DNA of 16,093 nucleotides from an uncultured Spirochaetia bacterium. Its GTDB lineage: Bacteria > Spirochaetota > UBA4802 > JAGODF01. The notes beneath the pieces are model-generated. The model did not search any database. It had not been told where the DNA came from and saw nothing but the letters and a program-made list of their open reading frames with translations. The position numbers and the translations under genes were made by a program. The number at the start of each line of letters is the position of its first letter. The first letter of the stretch is position 1. Below are positions 8,079 to 15,973 of this stretch, in pieces. Location of the stretch: assembly GCA_937967705.1 (NCBI GenBank), contig CALCJG010000064.1, forward strand, positions 1 through 16,093, given 5' to 3'.

Positions 8079-10181
8079 TCAGGCGCCTGACGGTATCAGG
8101 GCTGATGTGATAACATTCACTTTTACCTGGCCGGTTATCTCATTATAGGAAAGCACAACCGCGTCGGGGACCTCCCGCTCGAGCAATGCAAAGGTAACGC
8201 TTCTGATATGCGGTGAAACAAGATAGACCGGTATGTAACCGGCATTCTTGGTACGCTTATATGCATCGAGCAGGGATTCAATGATGGTCTGATGCGTATC
8301 AGGGTCGAGACCCAGCACACGACCCTCGACGGGATCCTCATGAATGGAGGAGCGGATAACGTTCTCGATTTCCGGATCGATAGTGATCACGGAAAGCGTA
8401 TTATTCTCATCGAGATAGTCCTTGCATATCTGGCGGGCAAGGGCAATTCGCACATACTCCGTCAGCATGCCGGGATCCTTGGTGTAATTGACATAGGTGG
8501 AGAGCGTCTCCAGTATCGTGACAATATTGCGTATGGAAATCCTTTCCCGCAGAAGGTTTTGCAGCACTTTCTGTATCTCCCCGATGGACATCTTCTTTTC
8601 AGTGATGAGTTCGCCGACCACTGCGGGATAATCGTTTTTAATGCTATCGATGAGCTGCTGTACCTCCTGGCGCCCCAGAATCTCATCGGCATGCCGCTTG
8701 ATGATCTCGGTCAGATGGGTAGCTATGATGGTGGGGCAGTCCACAACCGTGTACCCCTTCCTCTCAGCAACGTCCCGTGCATCAGCGTCGATCCATATGG
8801 CCTTCAGCCCAAACACGGGCTCCGTGAACTCCAGCCCTTCAATCTTCTCATGAACATCCCCAGGATCCATGGCCATGAGCTTGCCCACCTGCAATGAACC
8901 GCTGCCGAGCTCAACCCCCTTGATCAGGATGGAGTAACAGCTGGGCTCCAACTCCATGTTGTCCCGGATCCGGATGGGAGGGACGATGAGACCCATATCG
9001 ATGGCGCTGCGCCTCCGGATATTGGTGATCCGTTCCAGAAGCGTACCGCCCTGTTCCGGGTCCACAAGCGGTATCAGGTTGTATCCGATCTCGACCTCCA
9101 TGGGATCCACCTGAATGAGGGGCAGGACCGACTCTGGCTTGTGTTCCCGCATTGCGGCTTCTTTCTCCTCGATCTTGGTTTTCTCGAATTGATCATCCTT
9201 GTTCTGCTGCATGATGTAACCGAGAGCACCAAGTCCGACGGCTATCATAAGCAGCGAGATCTTGGGAAAGCCGGGTATCAGTATGGAAGCGCCCAGGGCA
9301 CCCGCAGTAATGAAGAGGGCCCTCGGCTGAGACCCCAGCTGATTGGCCAGATCCGTTCCCAGATTCTCATCCGAAACGGCCCGGGTGACGATAATACCTG
9401 TTGCCGTGGTGATCAAAAGCGAAGGGATCTGGCTGACGAGTCCGTCTCCGATGGTCAGAAGCGTATATGTTTTGAGAGCCACATCGAAGGTTTCGCCGCG
9501 AACGGCCATGCCCAGGATAAATCCGCCAACGACATTGATAATGGTGATGATGATGCCCACCTTGACGTCACCCTGGACGAATTTCGAGGCACCATCCATG
9601 GCCCCGTAGAAATCCGCCTCGCGCCTTATTTCCGTCCTCCTCTTTTTTGCCTCATCTTCCGTAATGATGCCGTTTGACAAATCCGAGTCGATGCTCATCT
9701 GTTTGCCCGGCATCGCATCCAGGGTAAAACGGGCCGCCACTTCCGCTGTACGCGTGGCGCCTTTTGTTATGACGATAAACTGCACCGCCGTCAGGATGAT
9801 GAATATAAGAAAACCGACAACGTAGTTGCCCCCGACGACGAAATCGCCGAAGGCCCGTATGATCTTGCCGTCAAAAGTCGATCCCTGAAGCAGGATGAGC
9901 CGCGTCGATGAAACGTTGAGCGCCAGACGGAATACCGTAGAGACCAGCAGCAGCGAAGGAAACACGGAAAAATCGAAGGAACGCTGAACGAACATGACCA
10001 CCAGGAGCGTCAACAGTCCGATCATGATGCTTATCGCCATGAAGAAATCCAGCAGCACAGTGGGCAGCGGGATCACCAGCATGGAGACGACTACAATCAC
10101 GCCAAGCCCCACCAGGATGTCCGTTTTCTGCATCCAGGCCAGGTTATCGGTCAGCAACGACAGTCTTCCCGTGTTTGCCAT
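8079..10181 (-). CDS. flhA: FlhA, flagellar type III export ring protein
   Basis: FlhA forms the nonameric ring at the base of the export channel, couples proton motive force to secretion and docks chaperone-substrate complexes through its cytoplasmic domain. The 700-residue length is normal. The N-terminal half (about 20-330) carries about eight hydrophobic segments. The FHIPEP signature RFTLDAMPGKQMSID is at residues 151-165, and the conserved DFYGAMDGASKFVQGD follows at 190-205. The C-terminal half (about 350-700) is the soluble substrate-docking domain. The ATG lies 11 bases after AAAGGAA, a slightly long spacing. The 90-base gap from flhB is wider than the neighbouring junctions and holds a 25-codon open frame of doubtful status. 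Confidence 0.97.
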   Translation of the reverse strand: MANTGRLSLLTDNLAWMQKTDILVGLGVIVVVSMLVIPLPTVLLDFFMAISIMIGLLTLLVVMFVQRSFDFSVFPSLLLVSTVFRLALNVSSTRLILLQGSTFDGKIIRAFGDFVVGGNYVVGFLIFIILTAVQFIVITKGATRTAEVAARFTLDAMPGKQMSIDSDLSNGIITEDEAKKRRTEIRREADFYGAMDGASKFVQGDVKVGIIITIINVVGGFILGMAVRGETFDVALKTYTLLTIGDGLVSQIPSLLITTATGIIVTRAVSDENLGTDLANQLGSQPRALFITAGALGASILIPGFPKISLLMIAVGLGALGYIMQQNKDDQFEKTKIEEKEAAMREHKPESVLPLIQVDPMEVEIGYNLIPLVDPEQGGTLLERITNIRRRSAIDMGLIVPPIRIRDNMELEPSCYSILIKGVELGSGSLQVGKLMAMDPGDVHEKIEGLEFTEPVFGLKAIWIDADARDVAERKGYTVVDCPTIIATHLTEIIKRHADEILGRQEVQQLIDSIKNDYPAVVGELITEKKMSIGEIQKVLQNLLRERISIRNIVTILETLSTYVNYTKDPGMLTEYVRIALARQICKDYLDENNTLSVITIDPEIENVIRSSIHEDPVEGRVLGLDPDTHQTIIESLLDAYKRTKNAGYIPVYLVSPHIRSVTFALLEREVPDAVVLSYNEITGQVKVNVITSALIPSGA

Positions 10182-10271
10182 CTACTTTTATTCCTTTATG
10201 CTTGATACCAGACGACGCGCCTCAAAAATCGCATTCCATTCTGGCAGAAACAAAACTCCACGCATCTCCCG

Positions 10272-11453
10272 CTAAATTGCCTGTTGCTGATAACCCCGTT
10301 TCCGATACAGCTCGGCATAGACCAGAGAAACGGCATAGAACAGATCCTCCGGGATGATATCCCCGATCTCAAGCCGCCGATACATCTCCTGAGCCAGAGG
10401 CCGGTTCTCCACAATAAGAATTGAGTTTTCCTTTGCGATCTCCCGGATCCTCAAAGCCATACTGTCCACCCCCTTAGCGATCACTGTAGGTGCATCCATG
10501 GACAGATTATCATACTGCAGCGCCACGGCATAATGAGTAGGATTTGTAACGACGACATCAGCTTTGGGAACCTCCTTGATCATGTTGCGCATCACGATTT
10601 CCCGCTGCATCTCCCTCAACCGTGCCCGGATATGAGGGTCTCCCACAGTTTCCTTCCATTCTTCCTTCATCTCTTCCTTGGTCATTTTAAGGGATTCTAT
10701 AAACTCCCTCTTCTGGAAGATGTAATCGGGTATGGAAAGCACGAGTAAAAGCACTGCCGACCAGAGAATAATCTTAAGTGACATGATTCCGACGATCCTC
10801 ATCGCCATAGCAACTGATACATCAGGCGTTTTTAGTATCTCCTCGTAATCGCTGCTGATGATCAGGTATGCGATAAGCCCGATGGCCAGCACCTTGAAAA
10901 TGGATTTGAAGAGATTCATGCCGACCTGCTTCGAGAAGAAGATTTTCTTCATAATGGTGGCCGGATCGAATTTGATCTTGTTCCAGTCGAATTTCAGGGG
11001 ATGCGTCGAAATCTGAAACCCCACCTGAGCCACCTCTGCCAACAGCGCCGCCAGGAAAGAAACGGCGAAAAGAGGCAGTAAAACCTTGGCCGACTCAATC
11101 GTCACGGCATAGAACTCCTTCAAAATGCTGCTCTGTGATAGGGAGAAGGTCTTGAATGACGACATGTAATATTTCGTCATCCGCGCCATGATATCGTATA
11201 TCCACGCCCCGAGAAAAAATATTACCAGAAAACTGAAAATAACGACAACGGCCTGGGGCAACTCCTGCGTCTTGGCGACCTGCCCCTTCTCCCTGGCCTC
11301 ACGAAGTTTTTTCTCAGTAGGCTCTTCAGTCCGCCCTTCGTCCTCTGCGGCAAAGAGCTGAAGGTCAAAGCGAAAACGGCTCAGGTCATCATCGCTTCTG
11401 CTTTTCCTGCCGATACCCGGCAGAAAGATGTCCAGTGCGCTCAGGAAGGCCAA
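10272..11453 (-). CDS. flhB: FlhB, flagellar export switch protein
   Basis: FlhB closes the export gate and switches secretion from rod/hook to filament proteins after cutting itself. The cleavage motif NPTH is intact at residues 304-307 (cut between N304 and P305). Four hydrophobic segments span about 66-240, and the cytoplasmic domain follows. The 393-residue protein has about 30 extra residues ahead of FDLQLFAAEDEGRTEEPTEK, the segment I associate with spirochaete FlhB. No ATG exists before residue 89, so translation must start at a non-ATG codon. The TTG at 11453, 13 bases inside the end of fliR, is preceded by AAGGTG at eight bases, making it the best start; translational coupling to fliR is likely. 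Confidence 0.95.
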   Translation of the reverse strand: MAFLSALDIFLPGIGRKSRSDDDLSRFRFDLQLFAAEDEGRTEEPTEKKLREAREKGQVAKTQELPQAVVVIFSFLVIFFLGAWIYDIMARMTKYYMSSFKTFSLSQSSILKEFYAVTIESAKVLLPLFAVSFLAALLAEVAQVGFQISTHPLKFDWNKIKFDPATIMKKIFFSKQVGMNLFKSIFKVLAIGLIAYLIISSDYEEILKTPDVSVAMAMRIVGIMSLKIILWSAVLLLVLSIPDYIFQKREFIESLKMTKEEMKEEWKETVGDPHIRARLREMQREIVMRNMIKEVPKADVVVTNPTHYAVALQYDNLSMDAPTVIAKGVDSMALRIREIAKENSILIVENRPLAQEMYRRLEIGDIIPEDLFYAVSLVYAELYRKRGYQQQAI

Positions 11454-12220
11454 TAGATTAACACCTTGGAAATAAAATTAAAACTCCTCTCCAGAGTTAC
11501 CTGCATGATTCTGATGATCAGCGGAACAGTAAGAATCATAACGCCGAAGGCGACAACGATTTTAAAGGGAAACCCCAGCATCATGATGTTCATCTGCGGG
11601 GCCGCCTTGGCCAAAATCCCCATACTCACCGACACCAGAAAGACAGTGGCAACTATCGGAAGTGAAATTTTCAAAGCAACAACAAACATGCCGCTGAAGG
11701 TGTATGCCAAAAACTTCATGAACTCGTTGGCGGCTTTGCCTTCCAGCCGGAACACTGGCGCCAGCTCATAAGACCGGTATACAGCCCGGATCAGGAAATG
11801 ATGTCCTCCAATGGCCATGAAGACCAGCAGACCAATAAGATTCTTGAGCTGCCCGACAAGAGGAATGGAAATCTGCCCGAGAGGGTCCAGCACCTCATTG
11901 ATGCCAAAACCGATCTGCACAGCGAAATACTGACCGGAAAGCTGAAAAGCGGAAAAGATAACGGATACGAGAAAACCGATAAAGAGACCGATCGTCACCT
12001 CCTGGAGTATAAGCAGCGTGTACTGTCCCATATCACCCGTTATTTTATAACCCTTGACCGCTATCACAGGGAAAATCACTATAGTAATGAGAAACGAAAA
12101 TATCGTCCTTATTTTAAACGGCAAAACCCCGCTTGAAAAAAAGGGGGCCACGACCATCATGGAAGTCATGCGCACCATGATGAGAAGGAATACCTGAAAA
12201 TGGTATACGAAATACTCCAT
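11441..12220 (-). CDS. fliR: FliR, flagellar export gate protein
   Basis: FliR forms the export gate together with five FliP and four FliQ subunits. The 259-residue protein is almost entirely hydrophobic, with about six membrane segments. Family features include the early VAPFFSSGVLPFKIRT segment (about 24-39), GFGINEVLDPLGQISIPL in the middle (about 103-120) and KAAPQMNIMMLGFP near 204-217. Length is normal. It starts four bases after the fliQ stop and its last 13 bases overlap flhB, so the three are tightly coupled. Confidence 0.96.
   Translation of the reverse strand: MEYFVYHFQVFLLIMVRMTSMMVVAPFFSSGVLPFKIRTIFSFLITIVIFPVIAVKGYKITGDMGQYTLLILQEVTIGLFIGFLVSVIFSAFQLSGQYFAVQIGFGINEVLDPLGQISIPLVGQLKNLIGLLVFMAIGGHHFLIRAVYRSYELAPVFRLEGKAANEFMKFLAYTFSGMFVVALKISLPIVATVFLVSVSMGILAKAAPQMNIMMLGFPFKIVVAFGVMILTVPLIIRIMQVTLERSFNFISKVLIYWPS
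11462..11467 (-). promoter_or_regulatory. Ribosome binding site that fixes the TTG start of flhB
   Basis: AAGGTG lies eight bases upstream of the TTG at 11453 and inside the fliR coding region. Because the flhB frame has no ATG for its first 88 codons, this site is the main evidence for the chosen start and for the N-terminal extension. Confidence 0.6.
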
Positions 12221-12224
12221 CCGC

Positions 12225-12497
12225 TCATCCCGTTCCCAGTTTGCCTACCATCAGAAACACATTCTTCGTATAATTCACCAGCGTATGGATCATCCAGGCG
12301 GCAAAGACGACAATAGCGACAAAGATCGCGATGATCTTAGGCACAAAGGTTAGCGTCTGCTCCTGAATGGAGGTCGTGGTTTGAAAGATGGAAATGATCA
12401 AACCCACAATCATCCCCACACCCAGTATGGGAGCCGATACGACAATAGTCGTCATAAGAGCCTCCCTTAATATTTTAATCACTTCAGCATCAGTCAC
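12225..12497 (-). CDS. fliQ: FliQ, flagellar export gate protein
   Basis: FliQ is the small helical-hairpin subunit of the export gate. The 90-residue length matches the family, which is usually 88-90. Two membrane helices (about 14-37 and 51-72) flank the conserved loop FQTTTSIQEQTLTFVPKI (about 38-55). The start is GTG at 12497, preceded by AAAGGAGAAGGAG; the first in-frame ATG is residue 15 and would remove part of helix one. It lies 44 bases after fliP and four bases before fliR. Confidence 0.96.
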   Translation of the reverse strand: MTDAEVIKILREALMTTIVVSAPILGVGMIVGLIISIFQTTTSIQEQTLTFVPKIIAIFVAIVVFAAWMIHTLVNYTKNVFLMVGKLGTG

Positions 12498-12541
12498 GCT
12501 CCTTCTCCTTTTGCAAACTTGATAAAGGCTTCCCCTGATCC

Positions 12542-13324
12542 CTATCCGAACGACTTCACCAATTCATAGGTGAGAAGATTCCACCCGTCCACCAGCACGA
12601 AGAGCACGATCTTAAACGGCAGTGAGATCATTACCGGCGGAAGCATGATCATGCCCATGGCCATCAAGGCGCTCGCCACAATCATATCGATGACGATAAA
12701 GGGTATGAAAATATAGACTCCAATCTCGAAGGCGCGCTTGAGTTCACTGATCATAAAAGCCGGGATCAAGCAATACGTCGGCACTTCATCCTCATTCTTT
12801 GGCTTTTTCAGTTTCGCCAGATCGATGAACAGGGCGATATCCCGCTTCCGCGTCTGCTTGAACATGAATTTACGAAACGGCTGAATCCCCTGATCGTAAA
12901 ATTTCTCATTATTTATCTGCCCCTTCATGTAGGGCTGGAGGGCTTTTTCGTTGAATTCATTTATGGTGGGCATCATGATGAAAACAGTCAGAAAGATCGA
13001 GAGGCCCACGATCACCTGCTGCGGCGGCATCTGCTGAAGAGAGAGGGCCCGTTTTACGAAATCGAGCACGATGACCACCCGCGTAAAGGCTGTCATCATG
13101 ATGATGATGGATGGAGCAAGGGCAAGTATTGTCAGCAGAAAGAGTATCTGGAGGCTCAAGGCTACATCCTTGGGCTTTTGCGCCTCCTTGATATCGAAGG
13201 TAATCTTCGGGATGGGCATTCTCACTCCGCCCCCCTGCTGAGACCGCGCCTCTGGCACACCCGCGAACAGAACCACCCCGGTCAGCAGTAAAACGATAAC
13301 GGCCTTATTTCTCATAATCACCAT
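12542..13324 (-). CDS. fliP: FliP, flagellar export gate protein
   Basis: FliP builds the pentameric core of the export gate. The 260-residue protein begins with a short basic stretch and a hydrophobic core (about 8-22) ending near PEARSQQ, a likely cleaved signal peptide as in many FliP proteins. The mature region has membrane segments near 55-78, 103-120, 200-222 and 233-250. Family motifs include MMTAFTRVVIVL (76-87), MPPQQVIVGLSIFLT (99-113) and FIPFIVIDMIVASALMAMGM (206-225). The ATG at 13324 lies 20 bases inside fliO; a second in-frame ATG three codons later (13315) is an equally plausible start and keeps the signal peptide. Overlap with fliO suggests coupled translation. Confidence 0.96.
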   Translation of the reverse strand: MVIMRNKAVIVLLLTGVVLFAGVPEARSQQGGGVRMPIPKITFDIKEAQKPKDVALSLQILFLLTILALAPSIIIMMTAFTRVVIVLDFVKRALSLQQMPPQQVIVGLSIFLTVFIMMPTINEFNEKALQPYMKGQINNEKFYDQGIQPFRKFMFKQTRKRDIALFIDLAKLKKPKNEDEVPTYCLIPAFMISELKRAFEIGVYIFIPFIVIDMIVASALMAMGMIMLPPVMISLPFKIVLFVLVDGWNLLTYELVKSFG

Positions 13325-14126
13325 TCATCTTCTTAAGTCTTTCCCTCTGACGCCGCAGATACTCCAGCCTGTCCATCTCGGACTCATCCGCTCCGCCTGT
13401 TCCATCGGATACCGCCCCGGAACCCTTGTTTTTACCGAGAAACTTACCCATTTGTTTGACTATATACTGCTGAAATCCTCCCGGTTCAACAGGCTCCGAC
13501 CTGGAGCTGAGGATCCGAATTCTGTCGATTTCATCCTTATCCTTGATCTCTGAGATGAGGGAGATGTTATTGTCGGATACACCAAGGACCATGAGCCGGC
13601 CGGCGAGATCCACCACCTGCAGGGATTTATTCTGCCCTATCGGCACAACGGACAGTACACGAACGACATCCCTCCCCAGAACCTGTATTCCGACCTTCTT
13701 TGTTACAAAACGGAAAAAGTAATAAAACCCTCCGACAAGATTGCCCAGAACGAACAATGTCTTAAATATCAGCCATCCTGTCGATTCACCGGCCTCTTCA
13801 ATGGGCTTTTCATATCTCTCATAAAGGGTATAGCTGTCCTTTCCTTCGGCCTTCTGGGCCTCTGCTGGCTCTCCAGGTTTTTTTGCGTCCGCCGCCGGGG
13901 CCTCGACTGTTTTTTCAGGCACCTGTGAAGGCTTAGCAGGGGCCTCAGCATGTAAATCCTCTTTCTCCTTTACGGCAACAGGGGTACTTTTCGGTCTCCG
14001 CTTTTCGCTTTTTGCTTTTGCCGACAGATTAATGGGACATAAGACAAAAAAGGTGAAAAAAAATACTGCAAAGGCAATCCCTGCACTCTCCACTTTTAAA
14101 GATAAAAGTTTTTTTTCTAAAGCCAT
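13305..14126 (-). CDS. fliO: FliO/FliZ family flagellar biosynthesis protein
   Basis: FliO helps FliP fold and assemble into the export gate. The protein is 273 residues, long for this poorly conserved family. An N-terminal hydrophobic segment (about 14-32, followed by LSAKA) looks like a signal peptide or anchor. A Lys/Ala/Pro-rich linker follows (about 38-98), then a membrane helix (about 117-140) and the typical cytoplasmic FliO domain with VVPIGQNKSLQVVDLAGRL (160-178) and LGVSDNNISLISEI (181-194). A charged tail rich in Gly, Arg and Lys ends it. AAAGGAA lies shortly upstream of the ATG. It follows fliY after 97 bases and overlaps fliP by 20. The N-terminal segment plus linker resembles spirochaete and clostridial FliO/FliZ proteins, which carry a periplasmic part ahead of the membrane helix. 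Confidence 0.88.
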   Translation of the reverse strand: MALEKKLLSLKVESAGIAFAVFFFTFFVLCPINLSAKAKSEKRRPKSTPVAVKEKEDLHAEAPAKPSQVPEKTVEAPAADAKKPGEPAEAQKAEGKDSYTLYERYEKPIEEAGESTGWLIFKTLFVLGNLVGGFYYFFRFVTKKVGIQVLGRDVVRVLSVVPIGQNKSLQVVDLAGRLMVLGVSDNNISLISEIKDKDEIDRIRILSSRSEPVEPGGFQQYIVKQMGKFLGKNKGSGAVSDGTGGADESEMDRLEYLRRQRERLKKMNGDYEK

Positions 14127-14227
14127 GAGATTCCTTTTCCGATAAATTCGATAAGGGACAATGGGATATTATGTCTCTTCGAAGGTCGGTATTGCACCCT
14201 TCACAAAACTCCCCACTACATACGAAA

Positions 14228-15298
14228 TCACTGCATTTTTTCCAGACGCTCAGCAGGACTGACGATATCGGTAACACGGACACCGAAGTTTTCATCGATA
14301 ACCACAACCTCACCCCGGGCGATAAGCTTGCCGTTAACCAGAAGGTCAACCGGCTCACCTGCCAGTTTGTCCAGTTCGATGATGGACCCTTCCCCCAGAC
14401 CCAGGATATCCTTAACAAACTGCCTGGTTCTACCGAGCTCCACGGTAAGCGTTAACGGGACATCCATTAGGAGGGTGATATTGCCGCCAACCCCCTGCGG
14501 GACCCCTTCACCGAGCGGGGGAAACTTGACCGGACTGATACCGACCTGCCCCATTCCCGATGTGGGCTGCATCGGCTGCTGGGCCTGAAACGAGGGCTGC
14601 ATGCCTCCGCCCATCCCCGCCATGGAAGTCCTTGCCGGTTCCGAAGCCAGGGGGATTTCCATGATATGATAAAATTTCGACTTAACGAGGTTTTCAATAT
14701 TCAGACTATAGGTTATCTTGACCAGCTCACCCCCGGGGGGCAGCTGCAGATCAGCCGCACTGTTGACGAGAGAAATGTTCGGCGCCGTCGTCCCGATGGC
14801 CTTTCCGATTCGGTCGCTGAACTGCGTCGCGCTGGCGGAGATCATCTGACTGACGAACTCCTGTATGGTGCTTTGATGCGCATCCGTGAGATCCGGAGGA
14901 GGGGTTCCGCTGTCATCCCCCATCATCAGGGAGGAGATCACTCCAGCATCCTGGAGGTTGAACAAAACGAGGTTTTTCCCCCGAAGCCCTCCCGTCAAAT
15001 CCATGGCAACCTGGACATACTGCCTTCCGAAATCACTGCGGATGGCATTGGCCGACTTGACCTCCACCAGGGCGTTGAAAATCTTGATATTTTTTCCGAG
15101 ATAAGCGGAAAGGGACGGCGCAACAGTCCCCATGCTTCCGTTGATAAGATCTCCCAGAGAATCCCTCTCCACCGGAGAAAGAACCCCTGCACCGGAGGAC
15201 ATATCCATAGCCGGCGTCGAACTTGGAGCCGATAACGAATCCTCAGCCCCCTGCAATAGGGCATCAATTTCGTCCTGGGACAATGATCCGTCGCCCAT
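14228..15298 (-). CDS. fliY: FliY, C-ring switch protein (CheC-like domain plus FliN domain)
   Basis: FliY is a motor switch protein combining a CheC/FliM-like middle domain with a C-terminal FliN (SpoA) domain. Residues 6-15 read LSQDEIDALL, the N-terminal CheY-P-binding peptide of FliM and FliY. The CheC-like domain spans about 38-220, a Gly/Met/Gln/Pro-rich linker about 221-270, and the FliN domain about 271-356 (LGRTRQFVKDILGLGEGSII near 288-307, ending FGVRVTDIVSPAERL). The domain order rules out a plain FliN and separates it from FliM. Both CheC phosphatase motifs look altered: D46-x3-D50-x2-N53 (Glu replaced by Asp) and S143-x3-E147-x2-S150 (Asn replaced by Ser). GGAGG lies eight bases upstream of the ATG. 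fliM, the usual upstream partner, is absent here. Confidence 0.93.
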   Translation of the reverse strand: MGDGSLSQDEIDALLQGAEDSLSAPSSTPAMDMSSGAGVLSPVERDSLGDLINGSMGTVAPSLSAYLGKNIKIFNALVEVKSANAIRSDFGRQYVQVAMDLTGGLRGKNLVLFNLQDAGVISSLMMGDDSGTPPPDLTDAHQSTIQEFVSQMISASATQFSDRIGKAIGTTAPNISLVNSAADLQLPPGGELVKITYSLNIENLVKSKFYHIMEIPLASEPARTSMAGMGGGMQPSFQAQQPMQPTSGMGQVGISPVKFPPLGEGVPQGVGGNITLLMDVPLTLTVELGRTRQFVKDILGLGEGSIIELDKLAGEPVDLLVNGKLIARGEVVVIDENFGVRVTDIVSPAERLEKMQ

Positions 15299-15326
15299 AG
15301 ATATCCTCCATCAAAAAACGTTCCCC

Positions 15327-15369
15327 GGGGGCATTCCGGAAAAGTGAACCGATTGTACCCAATGCCCCC
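15327..15369. repeat. Inverted repeat in the fliL-fliY gap
   Basis: Perfect nine-base arms GGGGGCATT (15327-15335) and AATGCCCCC (15361-15369) are separated by 25 bases. In the minus-strand transcript this would fold into a GC-rich hairpin ending 28 bases before the fliY start and followed eight bases later by TTTTTT. The T-run is too far from the stem for a standard terminator. It could slow transcription, protect the fliY message end or be an attenuator. Confidence 0.45.
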
Positions 15370-15433
15370 TGTCGCTGACTATAATATATACAACCTCAAG
15401 CGGATCAGCCACCAAAAGGGATCCCCCCTTCGG

Positions 15434-15964
15434 TCAATTGACCATAAATTCTTTAAAATAGACTTCCTTGATCTTACCGTTGATAAGGAGCACGTTCACA
15501 TGCGCCTTGATCTCCTCGGCCAAACCAATTTTCTCTTCCTTGGAATTAAGATCCTCATATTTCTTGCCGCTGAGGATGATATTCACTACATGCTGAAACT
15601 CAACCATGCGGCTTACCAGCTCTGCATTCAGCTGCGGATTGTCTTCATACCCCAAAGAAAGGGTTATCTTGGCAAAGTGCGGCTCCGGGTCATTCGTCGA
15701 AACTGAGAATGTCGGAATATCGAAATGCTTCAGCGGTGGCGGAGGAGGCGCCACGACAATATCCTGCTCCCGCTGATACTTCTTCTCCTGGATATAACTG
15801 GCCACCAGCCATGATGTCCCCAGCATGGCCGCTAGAACCAGAACAGCTCCCACGACCCAGAGCAGGATTTTAACAATTCGTGAGGTATCGGTACTTGCCG
15901 GCGCCTCTTGCGCCCCACCCTCCTCCTCGTCTACGTCATTGCCTATCCTTTCGTCATCACCCAT
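15434..15964 (-). CDS. fliL: FliL, flagellar stator-associated membrane protein
   Basis: FliL is a single-pass membrane protein that associates with the MotA/MotB stator around the basal body. The 176-residue protein has an acidic cytoplasmic N-terminus (1-27), one membrane helix (about 29-56), a proline-rich stretch (VAPPPPPLKHF, 71-81) and the periplasmic FliL domain (about 83-176). Diagnostic features are AKITLSLGYEDNPQLNAEL (98-116) and the family-typical ending with VNVLLINGKIKEVYFKEFMV. AAGG lies seven bases before the ATG. In spirochaetes it normally lies between motB and fliM; neither is seen next to it here, though motB may lie beyond the right edge. Confidence 0.93.
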   Translation of the reverse strand: MGDDERIGNDVDEEEGGAQEAPASTDTSRIVKILLWVVGAVLVLAAMLGTSWLVASYIQEKKYQREQDIVVAPPPPPLKHFDIPTFSVSTNDPEPHFAKITLSLGYEDNPQLNAELVSRMVEFQHVVNIILSGKKYEDLNSKEEKIGLAEEIKAHVNVLLINGKIKEVYFKEFMVN

Positions 15965-15973
15965 CTTTTTACC

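Noticed and set aside
10196..10414. A 72-codon minus-strand frame overlapping the end of flhB and the flhB-flhA gap
   Set aside because: It is Arg- and Trp-rich, out of frame within the conserved FlhB C-terminus, and has no support as a gene.
15432..15443. Perfect 12-base palindrome GGTCAATTGACC at the fliL stop codon
   Set aside because: Several palindromes of this length are expected by chance in 16 kb, and most of it is coding sequence of fliL.
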